From assembly GCA_947846985.1 (NCBI GenBank), contig CANTUZ010000025.1, forward strand, positions 8,554,100 to 8,618,099: a DNA stretch of 64,000 nucleotides. Direction: 5' to 3'. This DNA comes from Fratercula arctica (Eukaryota; Chordata; Aves; Charadriiformes; Alcidae). The notes below the pieces were generated by a model that had not been told where the DNA came from, searched no databases, and worked only from the letters and a program-made list of their open reading frames with translations. Shown piece after piece: positions 43,536-54,255 of this stretch. Made by a program: the position numbers and the translations under genes. Within the stretch, counting starts at the first letter, position 1. The number at the start of each line of letters is the position of its first letter.

Positions 43536-43778
43536 GATAAGTTTAGTAATGCTACTAGTACAGCTATTTCTGAGTTATTGCTAGATGTAGATAGTATTCA
43601 ACATGCAACGCTGCAAAACAGAACTGCTATTGATTTTTTGCTTTTAGCTCACGGACACAGTTGTCAAGATTTTAAAGGACTGTGTTGTATGAATCTAAGT
43701 GACCACTCCAAATCCATCCATGCCCAGTTGCAAGAACTGCACCGACCGAGCCAGCAACTTGTGGAGACCACTGGGTGA
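43419..43778 (+). CDS. env: CX6CC TM ectodomain ORF fused to LTR-E (provirus B)
   Basis: 119-residue ORF whose first 40 residues come from LTR-E sequence and whose remainder is a TM ectodomain: [29 protein letters not shown] and [14 protein letters not shown]. There is no signal peptide, fusion peptide or anchor. The same ORF (34749-35108) is in provirus D with few changes, so it was not scrambled since the two split. Whether it is translated is unknown. Confidence 0.55.
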   Translation: MEEDQSTVPARTGSPHTLLLTRTLSLPRILDNKDSLAAKDKFSNATSTAISELLLDVDSIQHATLQNRTAIDFLLLAHGHSCQDFKGLCCMNLSDHSKSIHAQLQELHRPSQQLVETTG

Positions 43779-43780
43779 AA

Positions 43781-44400
43781 TCTCTTTGCTGGATGGACTT
43801 GGGGGTGGGGTTGGTTGAAGGAAATTATACTCATTGCCTGTGTGGAAGGAATCTGTCTGTTATGTTTAGTATGCTGTTTGCTATGTTTAATAAGCATTAT
43901 ACGATCAGTTGCAGATGTTGCTTTGCATCATACCCTTGTACGAGTTATAAAATATCCTTGTGTCCCAACTATGGGCCACGGGGTGGCATGTGTAAGGGAT
44001 AATAGAGGATGGTTCGAGTGAGACATGATGGAAAATTCCTAGTTGAACCAAACCCAGTATGCATGTTGGGAGAAAGGGACTTGGTACTGTTGCTGAAAAG
44101 CTATATGTGTGTCCATGGGAACCTAACTTTCAAAGAAGAAGATAACAAGAAGGGAGTACAAGGGAGTCAGGTATCAGACATCCGCAGTTAGCAAAGCTGG
44201 ATCATGAGTCTGGTGAGGCTCACGGCATGCACTGGCCATGCATGCAGCGACCCTAGCCTGTACTTTTCCACTCAATCCGGGGCAGGATATAAGGGGGCTG
44301 TCTCGGGTCGGAGAGAGGGGGATAGACATGAGCGCACTTTGAAGATACAGGGGACGCCCTGAAGTGCTGTGTCTGCCTGCCCCCCCTCCCTTGTATGTTC
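43781..44400 (+). pseudogene. env: betaretroviral env fragment (provirus B)
   Basis: Matches provirus C around 31490-31890 and provirus D at 34131-34748. Short ORFs at 43775-44002, 43815-44021 and 44009-44191 are fragments of it. The order relative to the TM piece is not that of a normal env. Confidence 0.6.
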
Positions 44401-44580
44401 CACGTTCATTAACCCCAACAGCTCAGAAAGCATTACAGCACATTGTAGATTTGTTTATGATACATCAAAAATTTCAACCTTACGCCCTGATAGGACAGTG
44501 GGATGATGCACTCGCAAAGAGCCTGACTGCATTAGAGTGAGTATTTTTGCCACATACCTTTTCAAAAAACAGTAACTACG
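44401..44580 (+). pseudogene. pol: RT connection fragment (provirus B)
   Basis: Matches 28143-28360 of provirus C with a 50-base gap and a stop near 44540. Confidence 0.65.
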
Positions 44581-45129
44581 ATGATTGAAATGTTAGCACG
44601 ATTGATTTCACAGGGTCGTTTGCGCTGTCAGCAGCCGGCTCCTCTGCCATCATTTGCGGGGATTACCCTGCGAGGGCTTACACCTGATGAACTTTGGCAA
44701 TCCGATGTTATGGACATTATGGAATTTGGACGTTTGCGCTATGTACATGTTTCAGTTGATTTGTTTTCTCACCTTGTTGTAACTAGTGCTCATATAGGAG
44801 AGAAAGCTCGTGAAGATAGCTGGCATTGGCTTACAGGACTGCTCAGAGGATGGGGAATCACAGGCTGGGTTGCATCCCTTTTAAAGATAGGCGTAATGAT
44901 TTTGATCATGATATTTGTTGTGTTGTTAATTGTTCCTTGTCTGTTCTATTGTTTGCAAAGAGGCTTGGAGCGCATGGTAAGAAAAATATGGTTTAATCAA
45001 GTAATGCTTGCAACTGAAGAGTCTTGGAGTGTTCAAAAACAAAAAGAGGGATTTGTGGAAGGATTTCTAATACAACGAGGTCACCCTATGAACACTCCAA
45101 GCACTGAGGAGTTGGTAGCAGCTGTGTAG
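44581..45129 (+). CDS. RT-integrase-Env TM fusion ORF (provirus B)
   Basis: 182-residue ORF. Residues 1-20 are an RT tail (MIEMLARLISQGRLRCQQ); about 20-78 are the start of the integrase core (ELWQSDVMDIMEFGRLRYVH with the first Asp); from about 79 it is a retroviral TM end: WGITGWVASLLKIGVMILIM, an anchor (IFVVLLIVPCLFYCL) and a cytoplasmic tail that reads 25 codons into the 3' LTR. It cannot work as an enzyme or a fusion protein. It could make a small membrane protein, or be an open frame by chance. Confidence 0.55.
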   Translation: MIEMLARLISQGRLRCQQPAPLPSFAGITLRGLTPDELWQSDVMDIMEFGRLRYVHVSVDLFSHLVVTSAHIGEKAREDSWHWLTGLLRGWGITGWVASLLKIGVMILIMIFVVLLIVPCLFYCLQRGLERMVRKIWFNQVMLATEESWSVQKQKEGFVEGFLIQRGHPMNTPSTEELVAAV

Positions 45130-45426
45130 GCCTGCCTTGACATGAGTTTAAGAAAGGTTACTGTCGGACATGAGATAAGGAAGTGCTGACCAGAAAGAAG
45201 TGTAACAAAGGAATTGAAAACATCATACGTCAAGAAAGGTCGACCAATGACAAGAAAGAATCAAGCGCGTGGACAGCTCGTGAAGATAGCATGCAGCCAA
45301 TTAGTAGGAGATAGAGCGCGTGAACAGAAATCATAATACTATAAATGTAACACTTAGGTTGAATAAAGTGGCATTAACCTGATCATATTGGTCTGCGTGT
45401 TATTGCTCGAACCTTCCGCGTCAACA
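45054..45426 (+). repeat. 3' LTR of provirus B (LTR-B)
   Basis: 373 bp, identical to the 5' LTR by eye except for one C/T. A purine tract (AAAAAGAGGGAT) precedes it. Confidence 0.95.
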
Positions 45427-45448
45427 CTGTGATGTTTCTTCATTTAAT

Positions 45449-45740
45449 TCATAGAATCATAGACTCATTTAGATTGGAAAAGACCTTTAAGATCGTTGAG
45501 TCCAACTGCAAACCTAACACTACCAAGTCCAACACTAAACCATGTCCCCAAGTACCACATCTACATGTCTTTTAAATACCTCCAGGGATGGTGACTCAAC
45601 CACTTCCCTGGGCAGCCTGTTCCAATGCTTGATAATCCTTTTGATGAAAATTTTTTTCCTAATATCCAATCTGTACTTCCCCTGGCACAACTTGAGGCTG
45701 TTTCCTCTCATCCTATCAGCTTTGGTGTTGAAAAATCTTG
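45449..45740 (-). mobile_element. CR1 3' fragment (g)
   Basis: Minus-strand CR1 end (TTCATAGAATCATAGACTC at the tail) with the last coding part ([38 protein letters not shown]) as in CR1-b. Confidence 0.88.
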
Positions 45741-46970
45741 TTTTCTCCACCTTCAAAGAACAGATAAACAATAAAAGATGTTTATGTACTCATGGGTCAA
45801 GTAATGGCTTTATATTAGATTTAAATTTATTTTATTTCCTAATCTGCCTTTCTCAAAATACGGAAAAGTGATCTGCACTGTGACTTCACTTTTTCTGCTA
45901 GATGGCTAAAGGTTCAGACTAAGGGCCTGACTTGTCATCCTTTATTTGTGTGAGTACTATTTCAGTAGTTCTTCTGTCTTAGTGGAATATCCATACAAAT
46001 AAAGGATGCCTCAGTTAAGCATAAAGTGTGTCATTTAGCTTTAATCGCTTATGCTTGGATTGCTTTAATTTTCACTTATGAATATTTGATATCTTAATCT
46101 TTTTTTTCCTTTGACCAATCAATTTTAGAAGTCGTAGCTTCGTTTCTTTTTTCTGGAGGTGTGGAGGAAATGTTGCTGAATATATGTAGCTTAGTTGTAC
46201 ATTTTTAATGCAGTATTAAAGGAAATTGTTAAAAAGTCAAGTTTAATTATTCCAGCCTGTCACTGAAGACAAAGGAAGTTTTGTTTACACAGATCTGACC
46301 TCTAAAGCATGCCAGATGTTGTGAAATGAGCTATATAAGAACTGAATAGATGTTTACCGTTCACAAAGTTAGGCATGTTCCTCAGAAAAGAGATTCTTTA
46401 ACCATTTAGTTTCCTTTTCCTCTCATCTGTCCTCTTCTACGTGAATTGGTGTTTTATTTTTATTATATTGAATGCCTTTCTTCCTCATTGGCAAGTAGGA
46501 AAAAGAGTTTATTACTCAGATCATGAAGTAAATACTCCATATAATAATTCCTGCTTCAAAAATAAGAATAAGTTACAGATAATAATATGTTTTCACTTAC
46601 ACAAGGCATCACCTGATACACTGGAGAAATTCTCAGTAATTCCTTATCTCTTCCCATGTTCAAAAACTTTGCTTAACTCCGTCCTTTTATTTATTGATAA
46701 CTCCCCACCCAAACTAGGACAGCGTTAATAACATTCTCAGTTGTCTGTTTTGAAATGAGTTTGCTCTTGGACTTAAGGAACTAGCCAGAACTGTTTTCCA
46801 GTTAACATTGCTTTGCTCGTTAGGCTTAGAAAGTGGGTTTCTTCTCAACCAGCATTGGTTTGACCTCTTTTTACCAACACTTTGCAATATTCTATTAATA
46901 TTTCAAAATAGTCTGAAAATGTAACAATCTTCTAAAGCAAGCCTTTTTAGAGACAGAGCTTACTTGTGAG
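45741..46970. other. AT-rich sequence without a gene
   Basis: No recognised gene or repeat; the ORF at 46441-46728 has no coding features. Confidence 0.5.
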
Positions 46971-47548
46971 CGTCCTGGTTTGAGGTAAAACAGGGCCAAC
47001 TTTCTGTTCAGTGAGAGAGGCTCTTGCTCTTACTTGTTGCTGTGGCAACCAGGGTCAGCTGACTGGGTTGTTTACCCCATGGAGGGGTTGCACCTGTGGG
47101 GAGGAGTGGACAGGTCAGGTGACCCAAACTGACCAATAGGGTATTCCATCCCATCTGCCATGCTCAGTATAAAAGCTGAGGCATCAAAGGGGCTAGGTTG
47201 TCTCTTCTTTAGGGGTGCCCTTTCTTCAGGGATGGATGTCTGAGGAGGACCCTGTCAGCTCATCTGCCTTTTTGATCCTGGTCAGTGTGTTCCATTTGTC
47301 AGAGTCCCGTCTGGAACTTTCACAGTGCCTGCCAGCGACATCTTCCTAGGAACCTGATCTGTTTTTTTTATATATATTTTTATATCTCTTTCATTATATC
47401 TTTTTTATTTTATTGTTAATATTTCATTAGTTTAGTCTTTTCTAAACTCATAAATCTCTTTATCTCTCTTCTTCCTCTCCTTGGAGTGAGTGGTGGGGGA
47501 GAACATCTGTTTTCCTGTCATTGGCTCAACCCAGCCCAAACCATGACA
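46971..47548 (+). repeat. solo LTR-A, plus orientation, intact promoter motifs
   Basis: CGTCCTGGTTTGAGG (first T changed to C) to CCCAAACCATGACA, flanked by perfect GTGAG repeats (46966-46970 and 47549-47553). CCAAT (near 47133) and TATAAAA (47168-47174) fix its orientation and that of the other LTR-A copies. Confidence 0.93.
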
Positions 47549-49078
47549 GTGAGAATCAACCTGGTAAGAAGTCAGACTGAGGAATCTACAGAGCCTTCTC
47601 CACTCACCAGCTTGCCTATTCATTGTTCTTAAGGTCATCCTTATACTAAAGCTGTATAGTTATCCAGTCTCAGAGTTCTTACTGATCAGCACCTACAAAT
47701 ACTGTATATTGCCTATAGTTATGGAACAGAAGCACAACAGTGAGAGTAATGAGAACTAGCATCATCTCTAATGATTTGTGCACTTTGTAGCCTTTATGTC
47801 TTTCTGAGAAAGTACTAATGTACCTTCACTTTCCAAATAAATCCCAGTAAACTTGCAGAGGGACATTATAGAAAGAGGTGAGATTAGACAGAAAATGTCC
47901 AGTGTGGCAGACCAAAGTTTTGTCAGCTGAGTGGAAAGGCCTTTCAAATTCACAGGTATGCAGTACATACTCGTATCTGTACCTGCAATGTAATTCCTCT
48001 TAAGCGCTTGCTCTACCAGGCAGTACTTACTGGATGCTGTTATAGACCAGAAAAGTATATGAAAGTAATATCTTTCAGTTGTTCCACGCTTGATGTATTA
48101 ATTCAGTGGCTGTTGACCATGATGGATGTGACAACCAGATTGACTGATGCAAGCAATCACATATACTGCATTTAATAAATTACATAAATACAGAATATGT
48201 GCTAATATTTTTTAGTTTAGTGTCTAACAGCTTTAATAGTTCCAATATATGATATGTGGGTTCAGTTTAGGAGAAGAAGGATCAAAAATTGGCTTTTAGG
48301 CAATAGTAAAGAGATACTTCTCTTGCTGTATTTTAAAACTTTCTCAATTTTTTTCTAGCTTGCAACAGGCATTAACCAAACAGCTCTTATTGTTTTGAAT
48401 GGAAATAGTATGATTATACTTTGTCAACTTTGAAAATTTTCATGATACACATTCACACATTATATGAGATTTAAACTATTGTTTCTCTTATATCTGTCTC
48501 AGACCAGCTATTTTTCATTTTAAAAATCAAGCAAGGGATTTCTTCATTAATATTAAAAATCACACATTATATTTTAAATAATAATATAATGTGTATTTTA
48601 ATATATGATGTTATTAATTATGTATATAATAATAATGTTGTATACTAATATATAATATTACTGTTTGGGTATGATAATTTTATATATTTTTATACATTAT
48701 TCATTGTACATTATGTATTATATCTTAGTATATATTCAACTATGTATGTGACATACAGCTGTGTTTGAAATCAGAAGGGAAATGAACAGGTCACACACAG
48801 AACTATAAATTATTTCTTTGTGATGGGAATTCTGAAATAATAATTCTGTTTCAGCCACATATTCTTACCAGTGTTACCTCTAAGCTGTGCAAGTGCCACC
48901 CTTCAACAGTTTCTCCTGTCCTGGCTTTAGGATCCATTTGGACAATCCAGAATATTTACTCTAAAGTCTAATACTCTAATAAAAGGGGGAAAAGTACAAA
49001 GTTTTCCTGGCATTCAAGTCTTGAAAATATAAATTCTAAAGGATAAATAACAATACCAGTAATAATACCATAATTCAT
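47549..49078. other. AT-rich sequence without a gene
   Basis: No coding region seen. An extremely AT-rich patch lies at about 48550-48740. Confidence 0.5.
48562..48594. repeat. 12-bp perfect inverted repeat in AT-rich patch
   Basis: ACACATTATATT (48562-48573) pairs with AATATAATGTGT (48583-48594) across a 9-base loop. No function is evident. Confidence 0.7.
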
Positions 49079-49162
49079 CAAATCATAGAATGGTTTGGGT
49101 TAGAAGGGACCTTAAAGATCATCTAGTTCCAACCCCACTACCATGGGCAGGGACACCTCCCA

Positions 49163-51639
49163 CTAGACCAGGCTGCTCCAACCCCCATCCAGCCTGGTCT
49201 TGAACACCTCCAGGGATGGGGCATCCACAACTTCTCTGGGCAACCTGTTCCAGTGCCTCGCCACCCTCATAGTGAAAAATTTCTTCCTAATATCTAATCT
49301 AAATCTCCCCTCTTTCAGTTTAAAACCGTTGCCCCTTGTCCTATCGCTACAGTCCCTGATAAAGAGTCCCTCCCCATCTCTCCTGTAGGCCCCCTTTAGG
49401 TACTGGAAGGCTGCTATAAGGTCTCCCCGGAGCCTTCTCTTCTCCAGGCTGAACAACCCCAACTCTCTCAGCCTGTCCTCATAGGAGAGATGCTCCATCC
49501 CTCTGATCATTTTTTGTGGCCCTCCTCTGGACTCACTCCAACAGATCCGTGTCCTTCTTATGTTGAGGGCCCCAGAGCTGGACACAGTACTCCAGGTGGG
49601 GTCTCACAAGAGAGGAGTAGAGGGACAGAATTACCTCCCTCAACCTGCTGGCCATGCTCCTTTTGATGCAGCCCAGGTTACAGTTGGTTTTCTGGGCTGC
49701 GAGCACACATTGCCAGCTCATGTACAGCTTTTCATCCACCAGTACCCCCAAGTCCTTCTCTCCAGGTCCCTCTGAATTGCATCCCTGCCCTCCAGTGTGT
49801 TGACCGTGCCACACAGCTTGGTGTCATCGGCAAACTTGCTGAGGGTGCACTCAATCCCACTGTCCATGTTGCCAAGAAAGATATTAAACAGCACCAGTCC
49901 CAATACTGACCCCTGAGGAACACCACTTGTCACTGGTACATCAAGCTGTTGACCACAACTCTTTGAGTGCAACCATCCAGCCAATTCCTTATTCGCTGAG
50001 TCATCCATCCATCAAATTTATGTCTCTCCAATTTAGAAACAAGGATGTCTTGTGGGACAGTGTTTTGCACAAGTCCAGGTAGAGGATGTCAGTTGCCCTT
50101 CCCTTATCCATCAATGCTGTAACCCCATCATAGAATGCCACCAAATTTGTCAGGCACGATTTGCCCTTAGTGAAGCCATGTTGGCTGTCACCAATCACCT
50201 CCTTATTTTCCATGTGCTTTAGCAGAGATTTCAGGAGGATCTGCTCCATGATCTTGCCAGGCACAGAGGTGAGACCAACTGGACTGTAGTTCCCCGGGTC
50301 GTCCTTTTTTCCCTTTTTGAAAATGGGGGTTACGTTTCCCCTTTTCCAGTGAGTGGGAACTTCACCAGACTGCCATGACTTCTCCAATATGATGGAAAGT
50401 GTCTTGGCAACTTCATACACCAGTTCCCTCAAGACCCATGCATGCATCTCATTAGGTTCCATCGACTTATGTACCGTCAGGTTCCTCAGATGGTCTCGAA
50501 CCTGGTGTTCCACAGTGTGTGGTTCTTCATTCTCCCAGTCCCTGCCTTTGCCTTCTGTGACTTGGGTGGTGTGGCTAGAACCCTTGCTGGTGAAGACCGA
50601 GGGAAAAAAGTTATTCAGTACCTCAGTCATGTCCATATCCCAGGTGATCAGGTCTCCCATTTCCTTCTGGAGAGGGACCACATTTTCTCTAGTCTTCCTT
50701 TTGTCACCGACATACCTATAGAAGTTTTTCTTGTTGCCCTTGATATCCCTGGCCAGATTTAATTCTATCTGGGCTTTAGCTTGCCTAACCTGATTCCTGG
50801 CTGCTCAGACAGTTTCTCTGTATTCCTCCCTGGCTACCTGTCTGTACTTCCACCCTCTGTAGGCTTCCTTTTTCTGTTTAAATTTCTCCGGGAGCTCCTT
50901 CTTCATCCATGCAGGCCTCCTGGCTTTTTTGCCCGACTTCTTCTTTGTCGGGATGCATCGTTCCTGAGCTTGGAGGAGGAACTTGGGCCCCTCTTCCCTC
51001 CAGGGCTTTATCCCATGGTACTCTACCAAGAAGATCCCTCAAGAGGCCAAAGTCTGCTCTCTTGAAGTCCAGGGTAGTTAACTTGTTGTACACCTTCCTC
51101 ACTGCCCTAAGGATCTTGAACTCCACCATCTCATGGTCACTGCTGCCAATGCTGCCCTTGAGCTTGACATATTCCCCACCAGCCCCTCCTTGTTGGTGAG
51201 ATCAAGGTCCAGCATGGCACCTCTCCTTGTTGGCTCCTCCATCACTTGGAGAAGGAAGTTATCATCAACACATTCCAGGAACTTCCTGGATTTCTTGTGC
51301 CCTGCTGTGTTGCCCCTCCAACAGATATCAGGGTGGTTGAAGTCCCCCATGAAGACTAGGACTTATGAATGTGAGGCTGCTCCTATCTGTCTATATAGGG
51401 CCTCATCCACTCAGTCTTCCTGGTCAGGTGGCCTGTAGCAGACCCCCACTGTAACATCACCTGTCCCTGCCCACCCATAAGCTCTCGGTCAACTCTTCAT
51501 CCATCCCCAGGCAGAGCTCCATGCACTCCAGCTGGTCATTGACATAGAGGGCAACACCCCCTCCCCCTCGTCTCCCCTGCCTGTCCTTCCTGAAGAGCCT
51601 GTATCCTTCCATTCCAACACTCCAGTCACAGGAGCCATC
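49163..51639 (-). pseudogene. CR1 ORF2: endonuclease C-terminus, linker, RT
   Basis: Pieces in several frames: endonuclease (GRRGGG near 51570; [11 protein letters not shown] at 51350), linker (RRPAWMKKELPEKFKQKKEA), RT ([48 protein letters not shown]) and C-terminus ([28 protein letters not shown]). Many frameshifts, so inactive. ORF2 nicks target DNA and primes reverse transcription. Confidence 0.82.
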
Positions 51640-52798
51640 TGTTGCGTGGAAAGAGGCAAAGCGGTTTTGGCAGAAGATAAACCCCCTTGCGTTCTAACAC
51701 TCCTCACCGAGGTGGGAGGCTAGGTGCAGCTAGGTTCAAATTCTGAGTGATGCCCAATTCAGCACTATCAGTCCAATCATGTTTAATATGTATTAAACTA
51801 TTACGATTTGGATACGCTAATAGTGGACTGCACCTTCAGTCTAGTCGTGCTCATGAACTAGCACGGCCACTCTCGAGTCTTTGGTCGCGTTCAGTGAGAA
51901 ACCAAAATGACTAGCTACTTAAACAGTGCAGTTTATTTAAACAACAGATAGATAGGTTCTTAGGATTGCCGGTGATAAATACACTGTCTGCAAAGCACGT
52001 GCAAATGGAAGTATTGTTAAGTATACAAAACGCGTGACAAAGTTATAAATGATACAGCCTGGCTATAAATGTAGGATAGAGATTCTCTAGAGAAATTTCG
52101 AAGTTTCCCAAGAAAGCACTCGGTATAATCTGAGTCTTACCCAAAGGCGTCCCTGTGGGGGGGAAGAAAGGCTCAGCCTGTCGACTGATCCCGGGAGTCA
52201 GTGATGGAGTTCTTCGCGATGGTGTCTTCCCTGGGTATCCCCCCTTTCTTGGGCTATTTTTATACTATTTGTTACCTTCAAGGTGGAGTTTGAGTGACTT
52301 TAGTCATAAATACTTTAATTATGATTAGTGTAAAATTCTCTCGCTTCACATTTAAAGGTATAGTTTACAAAAAATTCAGGGCGCAGACTCAAGGAGGAGT
52401 GGTCGCACCTTGGAGGCAGGTAGCCTTTGGGATGGAGGTGTGTTTTGGTATTATAATGACATTATAATGAGCAAAGTTCGCACAAAGGACAGCATTTCAT
52501 CAAAATTTGACAAAATGTTGGCTCAGGGTGGTAAATGGGCAGCTTATCGGTTCTATAGTACCATCTCGTTCCCATATCTGTTGGATCATCACAGGGCTTG
52601 GCCGTAGAATTTCCATCCCACTCCATTCCCTGTGTTGCTTCGCAAGGAATATTGCACAGGGAATCACAGATGTTGAATTCTTTGCATGCCAGCTGCAGCT
52701 GCTCTCTACCTCAGAAGCCTCTTGATTTTATACTTTTCCTTAATGTGTGAACAATGCTGTACTTTTGTATTTTTAGCCAATTTAGTAATTATTCCACA
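51640..52798 (-). repeat. 3' LTR of provirus S
   Basis: TGTGGAATAATTAC...CACGCAACA on the minus strand, 1159 bp. TATAAAAA lies near 52258 and AATAAA at 51932-51937 (plus coordinates). A polypurine-like CAGGGTGGATTA precedes it. Plus-strand ORFs inside (such as 52410-52607) recur in the other LTR and are not genes. Confidence 0.92.
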
Positions 52799-52839
52799 TA
52801 ATCCACCCTGTGACTACAGTCACTCAAGCTCCACGATAT

Positions 52840-54255
52840 TTAAAACTGATTGGGAATATCAGATGTGCTCTTGTGGTGAGGGTTATCAAGCACAAATACA
52901 TCTTGTGGAGCGATCAAGCGAGTTAAGCTTTTCATCATAATCCATCGTTTAACATACAAAACAACTGTCAAAGCAAAGCACAACATAGTGAGTACTAGTA
53001 AAACAACAACAGGATGGTGCATCTTGTTAAAGATTCCTGTAGCTGTTGGCGACCATCCAAAAAGAGTGTCCCACCATTCATGTCCTCCATCTTTCTTGAC
53101 TCTTTCCAGTACTTGGTGTATTTCTTCAACATCATGATGGACAGTAATTAAAGTTCTTTGTCCGTTTTCTTGGGCCTCTTTCAACAGTTGCTTCAAGTCA
53201 TCATGTTGTAGCAGCTTGTTCACCAGTGAGAGATTCATTCCGATAGGGGTAGGCAACAAATCTCGGATCAATGTATAATTAGAATGTAGCAACTGAAAAG
53301 ACGTAACAGGAGCTGAATAATCAAAGTCACATCCAATAATGTTAGTAAAGTTACAAGCACAAAGATTTGAGTGATTACTTATATCAACTACTATGTCATT
53401 TACGAATACAAGCCTACAGGGAGACCTCATGCAAACGCACCCTTTCCCAATATATACAAGCACAGTTTCTGGGGTTTCATCGGGATGTATCTCAAAATGA
53501 CAAACGTTTTGGTTGGTGTCAAGACAAATGTCTTGTGCTTTGAGAGTATTACTCTCACAAATGAATCCTTGTTGGTCTCGTGAAATGCATGCGTCAACAT
53601 CAACAGTTTGCCATTTATTCTCATTTTGTTGTGCCCACACTCTGTGCTCTATTGGATAGAGTATGGCTCCATGGTGATTCAACCCCAGTGCGATGATTGG
53701 GTATATGGTGTATACCAGAGCATTGCGTATTGTTAAGACAAAAGCTGTGGCCTTGCTCTCAATGGGATCATAGGTGAAATTAACCAGGTACCACCAGGAC
53801 TGATATTTTTTCTCAAATTCAATTGTGTTATCCCACATTACTTTTCGAATTTCGGTGGGTAAGGTGCCTTCTTCACCTTCCCTTATGATTGCGGCTGTCA
53901 TAGATTGCATCCACAATTGGGCTTGGATACAACTAAGAGCCAAGGAAACATTGTTTTGGGTTGTACCAAGTGCATCTGTGATCAGCTGATGGTCTTTTTC
54001 ACTTGTTTCTTCCCACTGAGGCAATATATTCGACAAAAGCCATTGGTGGTTTCCTAATGCTGATAGAGAGGACTGTAGGGGATGTCTTAATTTGTCTAGA
54101 TCACTAGTGGTTGTGACTAGTTTGTTGGCAAGTATCTCAGCATCTATACTATTTAGGACTCCCAGTCCTGTTCCCAAGATACCAGCCACATCTCTCTTCA
54201 GTCGTTGTGAAGTGGCAAGAGTTCGTCTTGTGTAACCATGCCGACCATCCTGCAT
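52840..54255 (-). CDS. env: Env transmembrane subunit, long open frame
   Basis: 471 residues, open throughout. Near residue 20 a furin-type site (RLKR) precedes a Gly-rich hydrophobic fusion-peptide-like stretch (DVAGILGTGLGVLNSIDAEI). Helical heptads follow (LDKLRHPLQSSLSALGNHQW), then a Cys-rich region (CHFEIHP, GKGCVCMRSPC, CACNFTNIIGC), a second helical region (LLKEAQENG) and an anchor (VVVLLVLTMLCFALTVVLYV) with a short tail. Several N-glycosylation sites are visible. No CX6CC is present. TM mediates membrane fusion in retroviruses; the SU here is broken, so full Env cannot be made. Confidence 0.8.
   Translation of the reverse strand: MQDGRHGYTRRTLATSQRLKRDVAGILGTGLGVLNSIDAEILANKLVTTTSDLDKLRHPLQSSLSALGNHQWLLSNILPQWEETSEKDHQLITDALGTTQNNVSLALSCIQAQLWMQSMTAAIIREGEEGTLPTEIRKVMWDNTIEFEKKYQSWWYLVNFTYDPIESKATAFVLTIRNALVYTIYPIIALGLNHHGAILYPIEHRVWAQQNENKWQTVDVDACISRDQQGFICESNTLKAQDICLDTNQNVCHFEIHPDETPETVLVYIGKGCVCMRSPCRLVFVNDIVVDISNHSNLCACNFTNIIGCDFDYSAPVTSFQLLHSNYTLIRDLLPTPIGMNLSLVNKLLQHDDLKQLLKEAQENGQRTLITVHHDVEEIHQVLERVKKDGGHEWWDTLFGWSPTATGIFNKMHHPVVVLLVLTMLCFALTVVLYVKRWIMMKSLTRLIAPQDVFVLDNPHHKSTSDIPNQF

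Larger units (their letters stand above)
40125..45426 (+). mobile_element. mosaic provirus B, young
   Basis: Two 373-bp LTRs differ at one base (T at 40479, C in the 3' copy) and perfect 6-bp repeats CTGTGA flank it (40119-40124 and 45427-45432). The interior repeats most of the mosaic of provirus D in the opposite orientation: PBS-Lys3, two complete matrix-like modules, part of a third with Gag linker, family-E segment with LTR-E fragment, CX6CC TM piece, beta env piece, RT and integrase pieces and a TM anchor. It lacks capsid, nucleocapsid, protease and most of pol. Confidence 0.9.

Noticed and set aside
46441..46728. 95-residue ORF in unique sequence, and similar ones at 7659-7919, 21474-21743 and 22641-22898
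   Set aside because: No domain, start context or composition that suggests coding; AT-rich DNA gives such ORFs by chance.
52410..52725. Plus-strand ORFs of 65 and 72 residues, repeated at 61138-61453
   Set aside because: They lie in the U3 region of both LTRs of provirus S, antisense to the provirus; their recurrence follows from LTR duplication, not from coding constraint.
52840..54255. Domesticated host envelope (syncytin-like) gene
   Set aside because: The TM frame is open, but it sits in a complete provirus with duplicated LTRs and a broken SU. There is no sign of selection beyond the age of the insertion.
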